A stretch of 64,000 bases of DNA from Falsiroseomonas sp050563545 (GCF_050563545.1 NZ_JBNXUM010000027.1:27648-91647); one strand, 5' to 3'. Shown: positions 35,470 to 47,348, numbered from the stretch's first letter. Program-made: numbers and translations. The notes: generated by a model not told the origin, from the sequence alone.

Positions 35470-35856
35470 ATGTCCTTTTCGGCGTCGCGGCGCGGCCTTG
35501 CCGTGCTGCTGGGCTGCGCGCTCGCGCTGCCCGCTCTCGCGCATCGCGGCCCGCACAAGGAGCATGCGGCGGCGGCTTCGGCTGCGGCGGCCGTCGCAGC
35601 CGGCGACGCGACGGTCGCCATCGACAACTTCACCTTCGATCCGCCGATGCTGACGGTGGCGGCCGGCACGCGCGTCGTCTGGACCAACCGCGACGACATC
35701 CCGCACACCATTCATGGCGACCAGGATTCGCGAGAGTTGCGGTCGGAGGTGCTCGACACCGAGGACCATTTCGCCTTCACCTTCGCGCGGCCCGGCACCT
35801 ACCGCTACTTCTGCTCGCTGCACCCGCACATGCAGGGCACGGTTGTGGTGCAGTAG
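35470..35856 (+). CDS. Periplasmic cupredoxin (type 1 copper protein)
   Basis: The 128-residue protein has a signal peptide (FSASRRGLAVLLGCALALPA, then LAH) and a plastocyanin/amicyanin-type domain. Copper ligands are a His in DIPHTIHG near residue 79 and the Cys, His and Met of YRYFCSLHPHMQG near residues 115-123. An N-terminal HRGPHKEH stretch after the signal might bind metal as well. It is a small electron carrier or copper-handling protein. Linkage to a metallophosphoesterase and an ECF sigma pair suggests an envelope stress regulon. Confidence 0.88.
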   Translation: MSFSASRRGLAVLLGCALALPALAHRGPHKEHAAAASAAAAVAAGDATVAIDNFTFDPPMLTVAAGTRVVWTNRDDIPHTIHGDQDSRELRSEVLDTEDHFAFTFARPGTYRYFCSLHPHMQGTVVVQ

Positions 35857-36299
35857 GTCAGCCCTTCTCCTCGGGGTCGGGCGGCTGCTCGCGGGGATGA
35901 CGTTCGCCCGACAGCCAGCGACCGATTTCGACGCGCTGGCACAGCGCAGTCGGGGAGCAGCGTCACCTGCTGACGGTCTGACGCCCCAACAAGGCGCTTC
36001 ATCCCGATCCACCCCGATCAGTAGCACCTCACCGTACCATCTGCCGCGTCTTCACACGGGCTCGCTCGGACTTTGCTGTAGCCCTCTGGCGGATCCGGCT
36101 ACCGCAGTAGTGGGCGGGGAGCAGACCCTCAGCACCCATGCCAATGTCGCCTGGCTGCGTGGGCATGCAGCTTCGCAGCATCCCCTGAGGACCCTTCAAG
36201 CCAGCCAAATCGCCAGTCCGGGCACCGTTTGCGCAGACGCTAGCGGTCGAGCGGCCGCGCGCAGCGCGGCGCGTAACGTGCTGCTGGGCGGTCGACCAG
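35857..36299. other. Intergenic region, 443 bases
   Basis: No intact gene was found between the cupredoxin and the LysR gene. On the minus strand next to the cupredoxin end, a short coding-like tail of about 30 codons (35860-35950, with CQRVEIGRWLSGERHP before a stop) may be the end of a lost gene; its family is not recognised. No clear terminator is visible. Confidence 0.35.
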
Positions 36300-37208
36300 T
36301 CAGCGCTTCCGTTCTGGTCCCCAGCCGCGCAGCAGCTCATCCCGGAAGAGCCGCGCCGCGGGTGCGAGGTGCCCGCCGCGCCGCTGGAGCAGGCCGATGG
36401 TGCGCGTGATCTCCGGAGAGACGATCGGAACCAGCCTCAAGCGGGGATGGCTCTCCTCGGGCATGGCCAGGGCCGGCAGGACCGAGGCGCCTAGCCCTGC
36501 CTCGATCAGACCAATCGCCGTAGAGACGTGGTTCACCTCGTAGAACCAACGCAGGCTGATCTTGTGGTGGGCCAGCGCATTCTCCAGCACGACGCGGTTT
36601 CCGCTCTCCCGGCTGATGCCGATCAGGCGCAGCTCGTCGAGCTCATGCCACTTCACCGAGGTCTGCTGCGCCAGGCGGTGATCGTCCCGGCAGGCCAGCA
36701 TAAAGGGATCGTCGAGAAGCGGCGTGTTCAGGATGTCCGGATGCGCGCTGCCAATGATGTTGATGCCGAAATCGACCTCGCACCGGACGATGCTCTCTAG
36801 TCCTTCGTTCGAGGAGAGGTCGAGGATGCGGAAGCGGATGTTCGGATAATGCGCGCTGAACTGCTCGATGATACAAGGCAGGAAGCGGATCGCGGCGGTC
36901 GGGATCGAGGCGATCTTGATCTGCCCGTGCTGCTTCGCGCCGAGATCGCTGCTTGCAAGAATCGACGATTCCAGTTCGGTGATCGTCCGCCGCAGCACGG
37001 GCTCTAGCTCGCGCCCGACCGTGGTCGGCGCGACGCTGCGCTTCGACCGCTCAAGCAGCGGCGCGCCCAGCATCTCCTCAAGCGCCTGGATGCGGCGCGA
37101 GAGCGCGGATTGGGAGAGCCCGACAGCCTCTGCGGCGACGTGGAAGTTGCGCAGATCGTAGACGGCGAGGAAGGCGCGGATGTCCAGGATCTCGAAGTTG
37201 ATGCGCAT
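36300..37208 (-). CDS. LysR-family transcriptional regulator, likely controlling the divergent ten-gene operon
   Basis: The 302-residue protein has the LysR helix-turn-helix (FLAVYDLRNFHVAAEAVGLS, then QSALSRRIQALEEMLGAPLL). An effector domain starts near residue 92 (GQIKIASIPTAAIRFLP). It is divergent from the PrpF-DctA-aconitase operon, with 115 bases between starts. A strong palindrome at 37231-37248 lies in that gap and is a natural binding site. The inducer is probably a tricarboxylate or dicarboxylate imported by the operon, in the manner of other LysR regulators of acid catabolism. Confidence 0.9.
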   Translation of the reverse strand: MRINFEILDIRAFLAVYDLRNFHVAAEAVGLSQSALSRRIQALEEMLGAPLLERSKRSVAPTTVGRELEPVLRRTITELESSILASSDLGAKQHGQIKIASIPTAAIRFLPCIIEQFSAHYPNIRFRILDLSSNEGLESIVRCEVDFGINIIGSAHPDILNTPLLDDPFMLACRDDHRLAQQTSVKWHELDELRLIGISRESGNRVVLENALAHHKISLRWFYEVNHVSTAIGLIEAGLGASVLPALAMPEESHPRLRLVPIVSPEITRTIGLLQRRGGHLAPAARLFRDELLRGWGPERKR

Positions 37209-37230
37209 CGAGCATCGTTAGCCCGATTCT

Positions 37231-37248
37231 TTGCATTGGACAATTCAA
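37231..37248. promoter_or_regulatory. LysR-type operator palindrome
   Basis: The 18-base site TTGCATTGGACAATTCAA matches its own reverse complement at 14 of 18 positions (TTG.ATTG..CAAT.CAA). It sits 23-40 bases upstream of the LysR start and about 75 bases upstream of the isomerase start. Position and T-N11-A-like symmetry fit the recognition site of the adjacent LysR regulator. Confidence 0.55.
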
Positions 37249-37323
37249 GACGCCCGAAATAGCGTTCACCCTAGAAATCCAGCCGAGTGCCGCCCGAGCG
37301 TAAACGCTCGGCGAGGAGGATTC

Positions 37324-38427
37324 GTGTCCGATCTTGTAAGCATCCCTTGTGTATTGATGCGCGGCGGCACGTCGAAGGGCCCCTATTTTCTTGCCTCTGA
37401 TTTGCCGCGTGACTTGGCGTACCGCGACCGGGTGCTGTTGACCGCGATGGGGTCTGGCCATCCGCTGGAGATCGACGGCATCGGCGGCGGTCATCCCGTG
37501 ACCAGCAAGGTCGCCATCGTCGGGCCGTCCTCGCGTCCCGACGCCGACGTGGACTACCTCTTCGCCCAGGTGAAGGTCGAGGAGCGGATCGTCGACACCT
37601 CGCCGAATTGCGGCAACATGCTGGCTGGGGTCGGCCCCTTCGCGATCGAGGCGGGGCTCATCAAGGCCACGCCCGAAGTCACCACGCTGCGCATCTTCAA
37701 CGTCAACACGAACCGTGTGATCGAGGCGAAGATCTGCACGCCCGGCGGCGTCGTCAGCTATGAGGGCGACGCCGCGATCGATGGCGTCCCCGGGACGGCC
37801 GCGCCGATCCACCTCGCCTTCATCGGCGCCGCCGGGTCGAAGACCGGCAGCCTGCTGCCGACCGGCCGGCCGGTGGACATCGTGCAGGGTGTCGAGGTGT
37901 CATGCGTCGACGCCGCGATGCCTGTCGTGCTGATCCGTGCTGCCGACCTCGGCAAGACCGGTCTTGAACGACCGGCCGATTACGCCGCGGACCGGGCCTT
38001 CATGGCGCGGCTCGAAGCCATCCGCATCGAGGCTGGCGTGATGATGGGCATCCTCGATGCGGCAGACCGCGTGATTCCGAAGCCGGTGCTGCTGGCGCCG
38101 GCCGCCGCGGGCGGCGATCTCGCGACACGCTACTTCATGCCGCATCAATGCCACACCGCGCTCGCGATCACTGGCTCGGTCGCGGTGGCGACCGCGGCCG
38201 TCACGCCAGGCACGCTCGCCAACGGCATGGTGCAGCCCGGGGCGCTGCCCGTCGACCTGGCGCTAGAGCATCCTTCGGGCAAGCTCCAGGTCCGCCTGGC
38301 CCGGCGGCCGGACAGCCCGGAGCCCGCGGCCTACATCCTGCGCACGGCCCGCCGCCTCTTCGAAGGGAGCGTGCTCGTCCGCCGTTCCGACCTGCAGCCC
38401 GCCGGCTCCTTGCGCGACGCGGCCTGA
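37324..38427 (+). CDS. PrpF-family isomerase (aconitate/methylaconitate isomerase or 4-oxalomesaconate tautomerase)
   Basis: The 367-residue protein is a PrpF-family member with the opening VLMRGGTSKGPYF (substrate-binding MRGGTSKG). An active-site cysteine lies in SPNCGNMLAGVGPFAIE near residue 96, and a second conserved segment PHQCHTALAITG holds a cysteine near residue 277. Family enzymes isomerise double bonds in unsaturated tricarboxylates: PrpF converts 2-methylaconitate and also trans-aconitate, and GalD tautomerises 4-oxalomesaconate. Neighbouring aconitase and isocitrate dehydrogenase make trans-aconitate to cis-aconitate isomerisation the most attractive role. The start is GTG 37324 after a GAGGAGGA site. 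It is the first gene of the operon. Confidence 0.85.
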   Translation: MSDLVSIPCVLMRGGTSKGPYFLASDLPRDLAYRDRVLLTAMGSGHPLEIDGIGGGHPVTSKVAIVGPSSRPDADVDYLFAQVKVEERIVDTSPNCGNMLAGVGPFAIEAGLIKATPEVTTLRIFNVNTNRVIEAKICTPGGVVSYEGDAAIDGVPGTAAPIHLAFIGAAGSKTGSLLPTGRPVDIVQGVEVSCVDAAMPVVLIRAADLGKTGLERPADYAADRAFMARLEAIRIEAGVMMGILDAADRVIPKPVLLAPAAAGGDLATRYFMPHQCHTALAITGSVAVATAAVTPGTLANGMVQPGALPVDLALEHPSGKLQVRLARRPDSPEPAAYILRTARRLFEGSVLVRRSDLQPAGSLRDAA

Positions 38428-38508
38428 GCAGGGACGCTGCCATCCGCGGCTGTGGGAAGCCGCGTCGCACGACATCGGCGCAAAACGCCGGGACACGGGG
38501 AGTGGAGA

Positions 38509-39855
38509 ATGCACGCGATCAGCAGCGGCGGTGGCCATGCCGTCCATCATGGACCGAAAAAGCCATTCTATGCGCAGCTGTATTTTCAGGTGCTGTTCGG
38601 AGTGATCGTCGGCGCCGCGCTGGGCCACTTCGCGCCCGACCTTGCGATCCACTTCAAGCCGCTCGGCGACGCCTTCATCAAGATCGTCAAGATGATGATC
38701 GTGCCCGTCGTGTTCTGCACGATCGTCATCGGGATCGCCACGGTCGGCGCCAACCAGAGCATCGGCCGCACCCTGCTGAAGGCGATGATCCTGTTCTACA
38801 TCCTGACCATCATCGCCCTGGTCGTCGGGCTGGTCGCAGTAGAAAGCATCCGCCCCGGCACCGGCATGCATATCGCGCCGTCCTCGATCGACCCGCGCGA
38901 GGCCGCGCGCTACGCCGCGAGCGCGCGGCCGCTCGACTTCATCGATGTGCTCCTGCACATCATCCCGACGAGCTTCTTCACGCCCTTCGCCGAGGGCGAG
39001 GTGCTGCCCGTGCTGTTCATCGCGATCATCACGGGTTTCGGGCTTCGCAAGGCCGGCGCCGCAGGCGCGTCCTTCCTGAACGGGCTGCAGTCCTTCTCGA
39101 CCGCGCTCTTCGCGGCCTTCGGCTTCCTCATGAAGCTCGCGCCGCTAGGCGCTTTCGGCGCGATCGCCTTCATCATCGCGCGCAATGGCTTGGCTTCCAT
39201 CGGCAATCTCGGCCTGCTGATCGTCACGTTCTACCTAGCGAGCATGTTCTTCGTCTTCGTCGTGCTCGCCGTCCTGGCCGCGTTGCACGGCATCAACATC
39301 CTGAAGCTGCTACGGTACTTCCGGGAGGAATTGCTGGTCGTGCTCGGCACCTCCTCGACGGAGCCGGTGCTGCCGGCCGTGCTGTTCAAGCTCGAGAAGC
39401 TCGGCTGCGCGCCGAGCAGCGTCGGGCTCACACTGCCGCTCGGCTACTCCTTCAACCTGGACGGCACGGCGATCTACCTGACGCTCGCCTCGGTCTTCCT
39501 GGCGCAGGCGCTTGATATCGAACTGACCCAGTGGCAGATCATCTCGATGATCTTCGTCATGCTGCTGACCTCGAAGGGTGCGGCGGGCGTGACGGGCAGC
39601 GGCTTCGCGGCGCTGGTCGCGACGCTTGCGGCCATGCCGAACACGGTGCCGGTCGCCGCCGTGGTGCTGATCGCCGGTATAGACCGCTTCATGTCGGAAG
39701 CGCGCGCGCTGACGAGCCTCTGCAGCAACTGCGTGGCCTGCGTGGTCGTCGCGATCTGGGAAGGCGCCTGCGACCGGGTGACGCTGCAGCGCGAGCTCAA
39801 CGAGGGCTACATGTCCGAGCCCGAGCTCGCACCCGCCAGCACACCGGCGGAGTGA
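38509..39855 (+). CDS. dctA: DctA-type dicarboxylate:cation symporter
   Basis: The 448-residue membrane protein belongs to the dicarboxylate/amino acid:cation symporter family. It shows FIKIVKMMIVPVVFCTIVIG near residue 62, the serine-rich hairpin GTSSTEPVLP near residue 280 and GYSFNLDGTAIYLT near residue 311, all central to the transport site. DctA imports succinate, fumarate and malate with protons; here it may bring in the unsaturated acid processed by the isomerase upstream. It starts 81 bases after that gene and ends seven bases before the aconitase gene. A His-rich N-terminal tail (GGGHAVHHG) precedes the first membrane segment. Confidence 0.9.
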   Translation: MHAISSGGGHAVHHGPKKPFYAQLYFQVLFGVIVGAALGHFAPDLAIHFKPLGDAFIKIVKMMIVPVVFCTIVIGIATVGANQSIGRTLLKAMILFYILTIIALVVGLVAVESIRPGTGMHIAPSSIDPREAARYAASARPLDFIDVLLHIIPTSFFTPFAEGEVLPVLFIAIITGFGLRKAGAAGASFLNGLQSFSTALFAAFGFLMKLAPLGAFGAIAFIIARNGLASIGNLGLLIVTFYLASMFFVFVVLAVLAALHGINILKLLRYFREELLVVLGTSSTEPVLPAVLFKLEKLGCAPSSVGLTLPLGYSFNLDGTAIYLTLASVFLAQALDIELTQWQIISMIFVMLLTSKGAAGVTGSGFAALVATLAAMPNTVPVAAVVLIAGIDRFMSEARALTSLCSNCVACVVVAIWEGACDRVTLQRELNEGYMSEPELAPASTPAE

Positions 39856-39862
39856 GGCACCC

Positions 39863-42565
<2,703 letters not shown>

Positions 42566-42585
42566 GCGGGTTCGGAGCACGAGAT

Positions 42586-43608
42586 ATGACCAGGATCTCC
42601 GCCACGCTAATCCCCGGCGACGGCATCGGCCCCGAGATCACGGAAGCCGTGACGACCATCCTTGAGGCCGTCGACGCCCCCTTTGTCTGGGACCGCCAGC
42701 ATGGGGGGCTGGACGGCGTCGCGCATGGCGGCGACCCGATGCCCCAGGCCACGATCGACAGCATCGGCCGCACGCGATTGGCACTGAAGGGACCGCTGAC
42801 CACGCCAGTCGGCGGCGGCTTCCGAAGCGTCAACGTCCGTATGCGCGAAGCCTTCGGCCTGTACGCCAATGTCCGCCCTGTGCGGACAATGGTGAAGGGC
42901 GGCCGCTACGAGGACATCGACATCGTCCTCGTCCGCGAGAACCTGGAGGGCCTCTACGTCGCCTTCGAGCACTTCATCGCGGTCGGCGACGACCCGCGCG
43001 CGGTCGCGATCAGCCAGGGCGTGAACACCCGAGTGGAATGCGAGCGGATCGTGAAGTTCGCCTTCGACTACGCCGTGCGGAACGGGCGGAAGAAGGTCAC
43101 GCTCGTCCACAAGGCGAACGTCCTGAAGGCGCTGACGGGTCTTTTCCTCGAGGCCGGGCGGAAGATCGCGAAGGAGTATGAGGGGCGCATCGCCTGCGAT
43201 GACCGCATCGTCGATGCCTGCGCGATGCAGCTCGTCCTCAAGCCCGAGCAGTTCGACGTGATCGTCACGACGAATCTTTTCGGCGACATCCTCTCCGACC
43301 AGCTTGCCGGTCTCGTCGGCGGGCTTGGCATGGCGCCTGGGGCCAATATCGGCCCGGATGCCGCGATCTTCGAGGCGGTGCACGGCTCGGCGCCCGACAT
43401 CGCGGGCAAGGGTGTGGCCAACCCGCTCGCGTTGCTGCTCGCCGCATGCCTGATGCTCGAGCATGTGGACGAGGCCGCGAAAGCCCGGCGCATCAGGGAG
43501 GCTGTCGCGCTCGTGCTGGAGACCGACCGCGTGCGCACGCCCGACCTCGGCGGGACCGCCACAACGACGGACTTCGCCCGCGCGGTCACGCGCAGGCTAG
43601 GGACCTGA
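42586..43608 (+). CDS. NAD-dependent isocitrate dehydrogenase (IDH/IPMDH family)
   Basis: The 340-residue protein is of the short NAD-type isocitrate/isopropylmalate dehydrogenase family. TLIPGDGIGPEI opens the chain. Near residue 73, TPVGGGFRSVNVRMREAFGL holds the substrate-binding serine and arginines in the pattern of isocitrate rather than isopropylmalate enzymes, followed by LYANVRPVRT. A metal-binding segment NLFGDILSDQLAGLVGGLG lies near residue 228, and the cofactor loop (HGSAPDIAGKG) near 266. It should oxidise isocitrate to 2-oxoglutarate and CO2. It begins 20 bases after the aconitase. Tartrate or homoisocitrate dehydrogenase activity is a less likely alternative. Confidence 0.88.
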   Translation: MTRISATLIPGDGIGPEITEAVTTILEAVDAPFVWDRQHGGLDGVAHGGDPMPQATIDSIGRTRLALKGPLTTPVGGGFRSVNVRMREAFGLYANVRPVRTMVKGGRYEDIDIVLVRENLEGLYVAFEHFIAVGDDPRAVAISQGVNTRVECERIVKFAFDYAVRNGRKKVTLVHKANVLKALTGLFLEAGRKIAKEYEGRIACDDRIVDACAMQLVLKPEQFDVIVTTNLFGDILSDQLAGLVGGLGMAPGANIGPDAAIFEAVHGSAPDIAGKGVANPLALLLAACLMLEHVDEAAKARRIREAVALVLETDRVRTPDLGGTATTTDFARAVTRRLGT

Positions 43609-43642
43609 CCGCCTCCCCGGAACGACAGGAAGCAGAACGACC

Positions 43643-45322
43643 ATGACAAAAGGCTCCGACCTGCTCGTCAGGGCGCTCGAGAATGAGGGGGTGGACCGCA
43701 TCTTCGGCGTCCCTGGCGAAGAGAATCTCGATGTGGTGGAATCGCTGCGCCACTCCAGGATCGAGCTGGTGCTGACGCGCCACGAACAGGCCGCCGGCTT
43801 CATGGCCGCGACTCATGGCCGGCTCACCGGCCGGCCGGGGGTTTGCATCTCGACGCTCGGGCCGGGTGCGCTGAACTTCTCGACATCCGCCGCCTACGCG
43901 CATCTCGGCGCGATGCCGATGATCATGCTCACCGGACAGAAGCCGATCATGACGCCGAAGCAGGCGCGCTTCCAGATCGTGGACGTGATCGGCAGCATGC
44001 GGCCCTTAACCAAGATGACGCGGCAAATCGTCAACGCCACCAGCATCCCGACGCTGGTGCGCGATGCGTTCCGCGTGGCCATGGAGGAGCGGCCCGGACC
44101 CGTCCATCTCGAACTGCCGGAGGACATCGCCGGCGAGGAGTGCGACGACGTTCCGCCAATCCCGCCGCACCCAATCGAGATACCGGTTGCGCACCGAGAG
44201 GCGCTGGACCGCGCGGCGGAGATCATCGTCAAGGCGAAGCGACCGCTTATCATGCTCGGTGCCGCGGCGAGCCGCCCGCGCTCCACGGTCGGGCTGAACG
44301 GCTTCGTCCGTCGCACCGGAATTCCCTTCTTTACCACCCAGATGGGCAAGGGCACGGTCGCCGGCGGCTCCAGCCTCTATGTCGGCACGGCGGCGCTGTC
44401 GGAGCGTGACTACGTGCATGACGCGATCGATGCGGCCGACCTGATCATCGCCATCGGCCACGATACGATCGAGAAACCGCCCTTCCTGATGGGGCCTGGC
44501 GGCCCGACGGTCATCCATGTCGGCTACCAGCCGGCCAATGTCGAACAGGTCTACTTCCCGCACGCGGAAGTCGTGGGCGACCTCGGCCCGAGCCTGGAGC
44601 TGCTCGCCGACCGCGTTGAGGGCAAGCTGCCGCATGCCGGTGCCCTGCTCTCGCTGCGGGAGGAGATCCTGAACCGCATCTCCGACCGCGCCACCGAGGA
44701 TCGTTGGCCGCCGACGCCGCAGCGGCTGGTGCACGACGTTCGCCAGGTCATGCCGCCCGACGGCATCCTCGCCCTCGACAATGGCATGTACAAGATCTGG
44801 TTCGCGCGGAACTACCGCACCTACGTTGCGAACACCGTGCTGCTGGACAATGCGCTGGCCACCATGGGCGCGGGCCTGCCCTCTGGCATGATGGCGTCCA
44901 TGCTCCATCCCGAGCGGCGCGTGATGGCTGTCTGCGGCGATGGCGGCTTCATGATGAACAGCCAGGAGCTGGAGACCGCCGTCCGGCTGGGGCTCAACCT
45001 CGTCGTGCTGATCCTGGAAGACAACGCCTACGGCATGATCCGCTGGAAGCAGGCCGCCCAGAGCATGGCGGATTGGGGTCTCACCTTCGGGAACCCCGAT
45101 TTTGTCCGGTACGCCGAATCCTATGGTGCGCGCGGCTCCCGCGTGGAGTCGATGGGAGCACTGATTCCGACGCTCGAGACTGCGTTCCGCGGCGGCGGCG
45201 TGCACCTCGTGGTCTGCCCGATCGACTACAGCGAGAACGTCCGCGTCCTGAACGAGGAGCTGCGCGCCCATGACGTCGCGCGCAAGAAGCGCGGCCAGCT
45301 GCTGCGAGGTGGCGCGCCATGA
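43643..45322 (+). CDS. ThDP-dependent acetolactate-synthase-like enzyme; candidate 2-oxoglutarate decarboxylase
   Basis: The 559-residue protein has the acetolactate synthase/decarboxylase fold. The opening LLVRALENEGVDRIFGVPGE is followed by catalytic E48 in LTRHEQAAGFMA. The ThDP motif is GDGGFMMNSQELETA near residue 432, ending with ILEDNAYGMIRW. Annotation by similarity would be acetolactate synthase large subunit. However, cyanobacterial 2-oxoglutarate decarboxylase belongs to this same subgroup, and the neighbours make 2-oxoglutarate upstream and reduce an aldehyde downstream. No regulatory ilvH-like subunit is present. Decarboxylation of 2-oxoglutarate to succinic semialdehyde is inferred. 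The gene overlaps the alcohol dehydrogenase by four bases. Confidence 0.85.
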   Translation: MTKGSDLLVRALENEGVDRIFGVPGEENLDVVESLRHSRIELVLTRHEQAAGFMAATHGRLTGRPGVCISTLGPGALNFSTSAAYAHLGAMPMIMLTGQKPIMTPKQARFQIVDVIGSMRPLTKMTRQIVNATSIPTLVRDAFRVAMEERPGPVHLELPEDIAGEECDDVPPIPPHPIEIPVAHREALDRAAEIIVKAKRPLIMLGAAASRPRSTVGLNGFVRRTGIPFFTTQMGKGTVAGGSSLYVGTAALSERDYVHDAIDAADLIIAIGHDTIEKPPFLMGPGGPTVIHVGYQPANVEQVYFPHAEVVGDLGPSLELLADRVEGKLPHAGALLSLREEILNRISDRATEDRWPPTPQRLVHDVRQVMPPDGILALDNGMYKIWFARNYRTYVANTVLLDNALATMGAGLPSGMMASMLHPERRVMAVCGDGGFMMNSQELETAVRLGLNLVVLILEDNAYGMIRWKQAAQSMADWGLTFGNPDFVRYAESYGARGSRVESMGALIPTLETAFRGGGVHLVVCPIDYSENVRVLNEELRAHDVARKKRGQLLRGGAP

Positions 45323-46443
45323 GGATACGTGCTGCCATCCTCGACCGCATGGGCGTACCCGGACCCTATGCCGAGACGAAGCCGCTGGCCATCCGCGAGA
45401 TCGAACTGCTTCCGCCCGGTCGCGGCGAGGTGCTCGTGCGGATCGGGGCGGCGGGGCTGTGCCATTCCGACCTCTCCGTTATCAACGGCGACCGTCCGCG
45501 CCCGATGCCGATGGCGCTCGGCCACGAGGCGGCTGGCGTCGTCGAGGAACTGGGCGAGGACGTCACGGATCTCGCCGTCGGCGACCATGTCGTCATGGTC
45601 TTCATGCCGAGCTGCGGCCATTGCATGCCCTGTGCCGAAGGCCGGCCTGCCCTCTGCGAACCGGGTGCCGCAGCGAACGGAGCGGGCACGCTGCTGTCGG
45701 GCCGGCGGCGCCTTCGGTGCGACGGGGCGGAGGTGAACCATCACCTCGGTGTCTCCGCCTTCGCCGAATACGCCGTCATGTCACGCCGATCCGTCGTCAA
45801 GGTGGATCCGGCCCTGCCGCTCGATGAAGCTGCGCTGTTCGGTTGCGCCGTGCTGACCGGCGTTGGCGCCGTGGTGAACACCGCCCAGTTGCGACCGGGC
45901 CAGACGGCCGCGGTCATCGGCCTTGGCGGCGTCGGGCTCGCTTCCCTCCTCGGGGCCGTGGCGGCGGGGGCACGACAGGTCGTGGCGATCGACTTGGCCG
46001 ACGACAAGCTAGCGCTGGCGCGCGAGCTCGGCGCGACCGATGCCGTCAATGCCCGCGCGGGGGACGCGGCGGAGCAGGTGCGCGCGGCAACCGGCGGCGG
46101 CGTGGATGTCGCCTTCGAGATGGCCGGCTCCGCCCGCGCGATGGAGCTCGCCTACCGCATCACCCGCCGTGGCGGCATGACGGTGACCGCGGGCCTGCCG
46201 CCGCCGGCCGCGACGCTGCCGCTTCCGCTGGTGAACCTCGTGGCGGAGGAGCGGACAGTGAAGGGCAGCTACATCGGCTCCTGCGTGCCGACGCGCGACA
46301 TCCCGCGCTTCATCGGCCTGTACCAGCGCGGCCGGCTGCCGGTGAACCGGCTGATGAGCGGAAAGCTCGCGCTTGAGGAGATCAATGAGGGCTTCGACCG
46401 CCTGCACGAAGGCAAGGCGGTGCGCCAGGTCGTGGTGCTCTGA
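45319..46443 (+). CDS. Zinc-dependent alcohol dehydrogenase (MDR family); candidate 4-hydroxybutyrate dehydrogenase
   Basis: The 374-residue protein is a medium-chain dehydrogenase. Catalytic zinc ligands are in GLCHSD near residue 49, the GHEAAG segment near 69 and FGCAV near 175. The structural zinc cysteines are in SCGHCMPCAEGRPALC near residues 96-111. The NAD-binding motif is AVIGLGGVGLASLLGAV near residue 198. The layout is that of class III-like ADHs. It is coupled by overlap to the ThDP enzyme before it and to phaE after it, so it is part of the storage operon. Reduction of succinic semialdehyde to 4-hydroxybutyrate is inferred from context only. Confidence 0.87.
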   Translation: MRIRAAILDRMGVPGPYAETKPLAIREIELLPPGRGEVLVRIGAAGLCHSDLSVINGDRPRPMPMALGHEAAGVVEELGEDVTDLAVGDHVVMVFMPSCGHCMPCAEGRPALCEPGAAANGAGTLLSGRRRLRCDGAEVNHHLGVSAFAEYAVMSRRSVVKVDPALPLDEAALFGCAVLTGVGAVVNTAQLRPGQTAAVIGLGGVGLASLLGAVAAGARQVVAIDLADDKLALARELGATDAVNARAGDAAEQVRAATGGGVDVAFEMAGSARAMELAYRITRRGGMTVTAGLPPPAATLPLPLVNLVAEERTVKGSYIGSCVPTRDIPRFIGLYQRGRLPVNRLMSGKLALEEINEGFDRLHEGKAVRQVVVL

Positions 46444-47348
46444 TGGACCCGTTCGGCAATGCGAAGGCCTTCGCCGAGCTTTGGGCCGCGGGCAGCAAGG
46501 CCGCCTGGTCAGCCGCGGATGCGGCCGCCAAGGGCTCGGCCGCCGCGATGGCGGCGAGCTTCGGGGCAGGCCAGGCCGAACCCGCGCAAGGGGCCGAGAT
46601 CGCCGCCGGCATCGCGGAGCTGACCGCGGCGGGCCAGGCCGCGACGCAGCTCTGGCAGGCCGCGGTAGCGCTGGCGCAGTCGCTGCCGCAGCGCCAGGGG
46701 AAGGGCGGCGAGGCGGAGAGGGCGGTCAGCGCGCTATTCGCCCGCATGACCGATCCGCGGGCGTGGTTCGACGTCACGGCTGACATGGACCAGGTCCTGA
46801 CCTGGATGACGGAGGGACCGCAGCTCTCCGACCTCTGGGGTACCGAGCGGCAATATGCGCGGCTCGCCCGCGCCTGGCTCGCGGTGCGGCAGCGCGGCCT
46901 CGAGCACAGCACCGTGGTGCTCGGCGCCTGGCAGGACGCTGCGCGCGCCTTCATGCAGAAGCTGGCCGCCGTCGACAAACCGATCCCGCAGGACGCGACG
47001 CTGCGCCTCTGGATCGAGACGGCGAACGAGGTGCTGGTCGAGATGCAGCGCTCCGAGCGCTTCCTCGAAGCGCAGGCGCGTCTGATCGGCGCGAGCACCG
47101 AGCTGCGCCTCGCGCAGCAGGAGCTCGCCGAGGATCTCGGCGCGCGCTTCGGCCTGCCGACACGGCGGGAGCTGGACGACGTCCACCGCACCGTCACCGA
47201 GCTGCGACGGGAGCTGCGCGCGATGCGTCGTGCACAGCGGGATTCGCCGCGCGAGGCGTCCGCGCCGCGTGCGCTGCCCGCACCTGAGACGGCGCCGCCG
47301 CAAGGCGCGAGGCCCGCGCGCGCCACGTCCCGCAGGGCGAGGAGCTAA
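46443..47348 (+). CDS. phaE: PhaE subunit of class III polyhydroxyalkanoate synthase
   Basis: The 301-residue protein has the features of PhaE, the non-catalytic partner of class III PHA synthases. It is largely helical, with a WMTEGPQLSDLWGTERQYAR segment near residue 120 and a C-terminal PTRRELDDVHRTVTELRREL coiled-coil near residue 240, followed by an Ala/Pro-rich tail. It directly precedes phaC by three bases, which is the diagnostic order. It shares one base (TGATG) with the alcohol dehydrogenase stop. Sequence in this family diverges fast; the gene order is the strongest evidence. Confidence 0.83.
   Translation: MDPFGNAKAFAELWAAGSKAAWSAADAAAKGSAAAMAASFGAGQAEPAQGAEIAAGIAELTAAGQAATQLWQAAVALAQSLPQRQGKGGEAERAVSALFARMTDPRAWFDVTADMDQVLTWMTEGPQLSDLWGTERQYARLARAWLAVRQRGLEHSTVVLGAWQDAARAFMQKLAAVDKPIPQDATLRLWIETANEVLVEMQRSERFLEAQARLIGASTELRLAQQELAEDLGARFGLPTRRELDDVHRTVTELRRELRAMRRAQRDSPREASAPRALPAPETAPPQGARPARATSRRARS

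Noticed and set aside
37324..38427. PrpF-like gene as part of a 2-methylcitrate (propionate) pathway
   Set aside because: No methylcitrate synthase, methylcitrate lyase or acnD is nearby; acnA and isocitrate dehydrogenase favour aconitate isomerisation instead.
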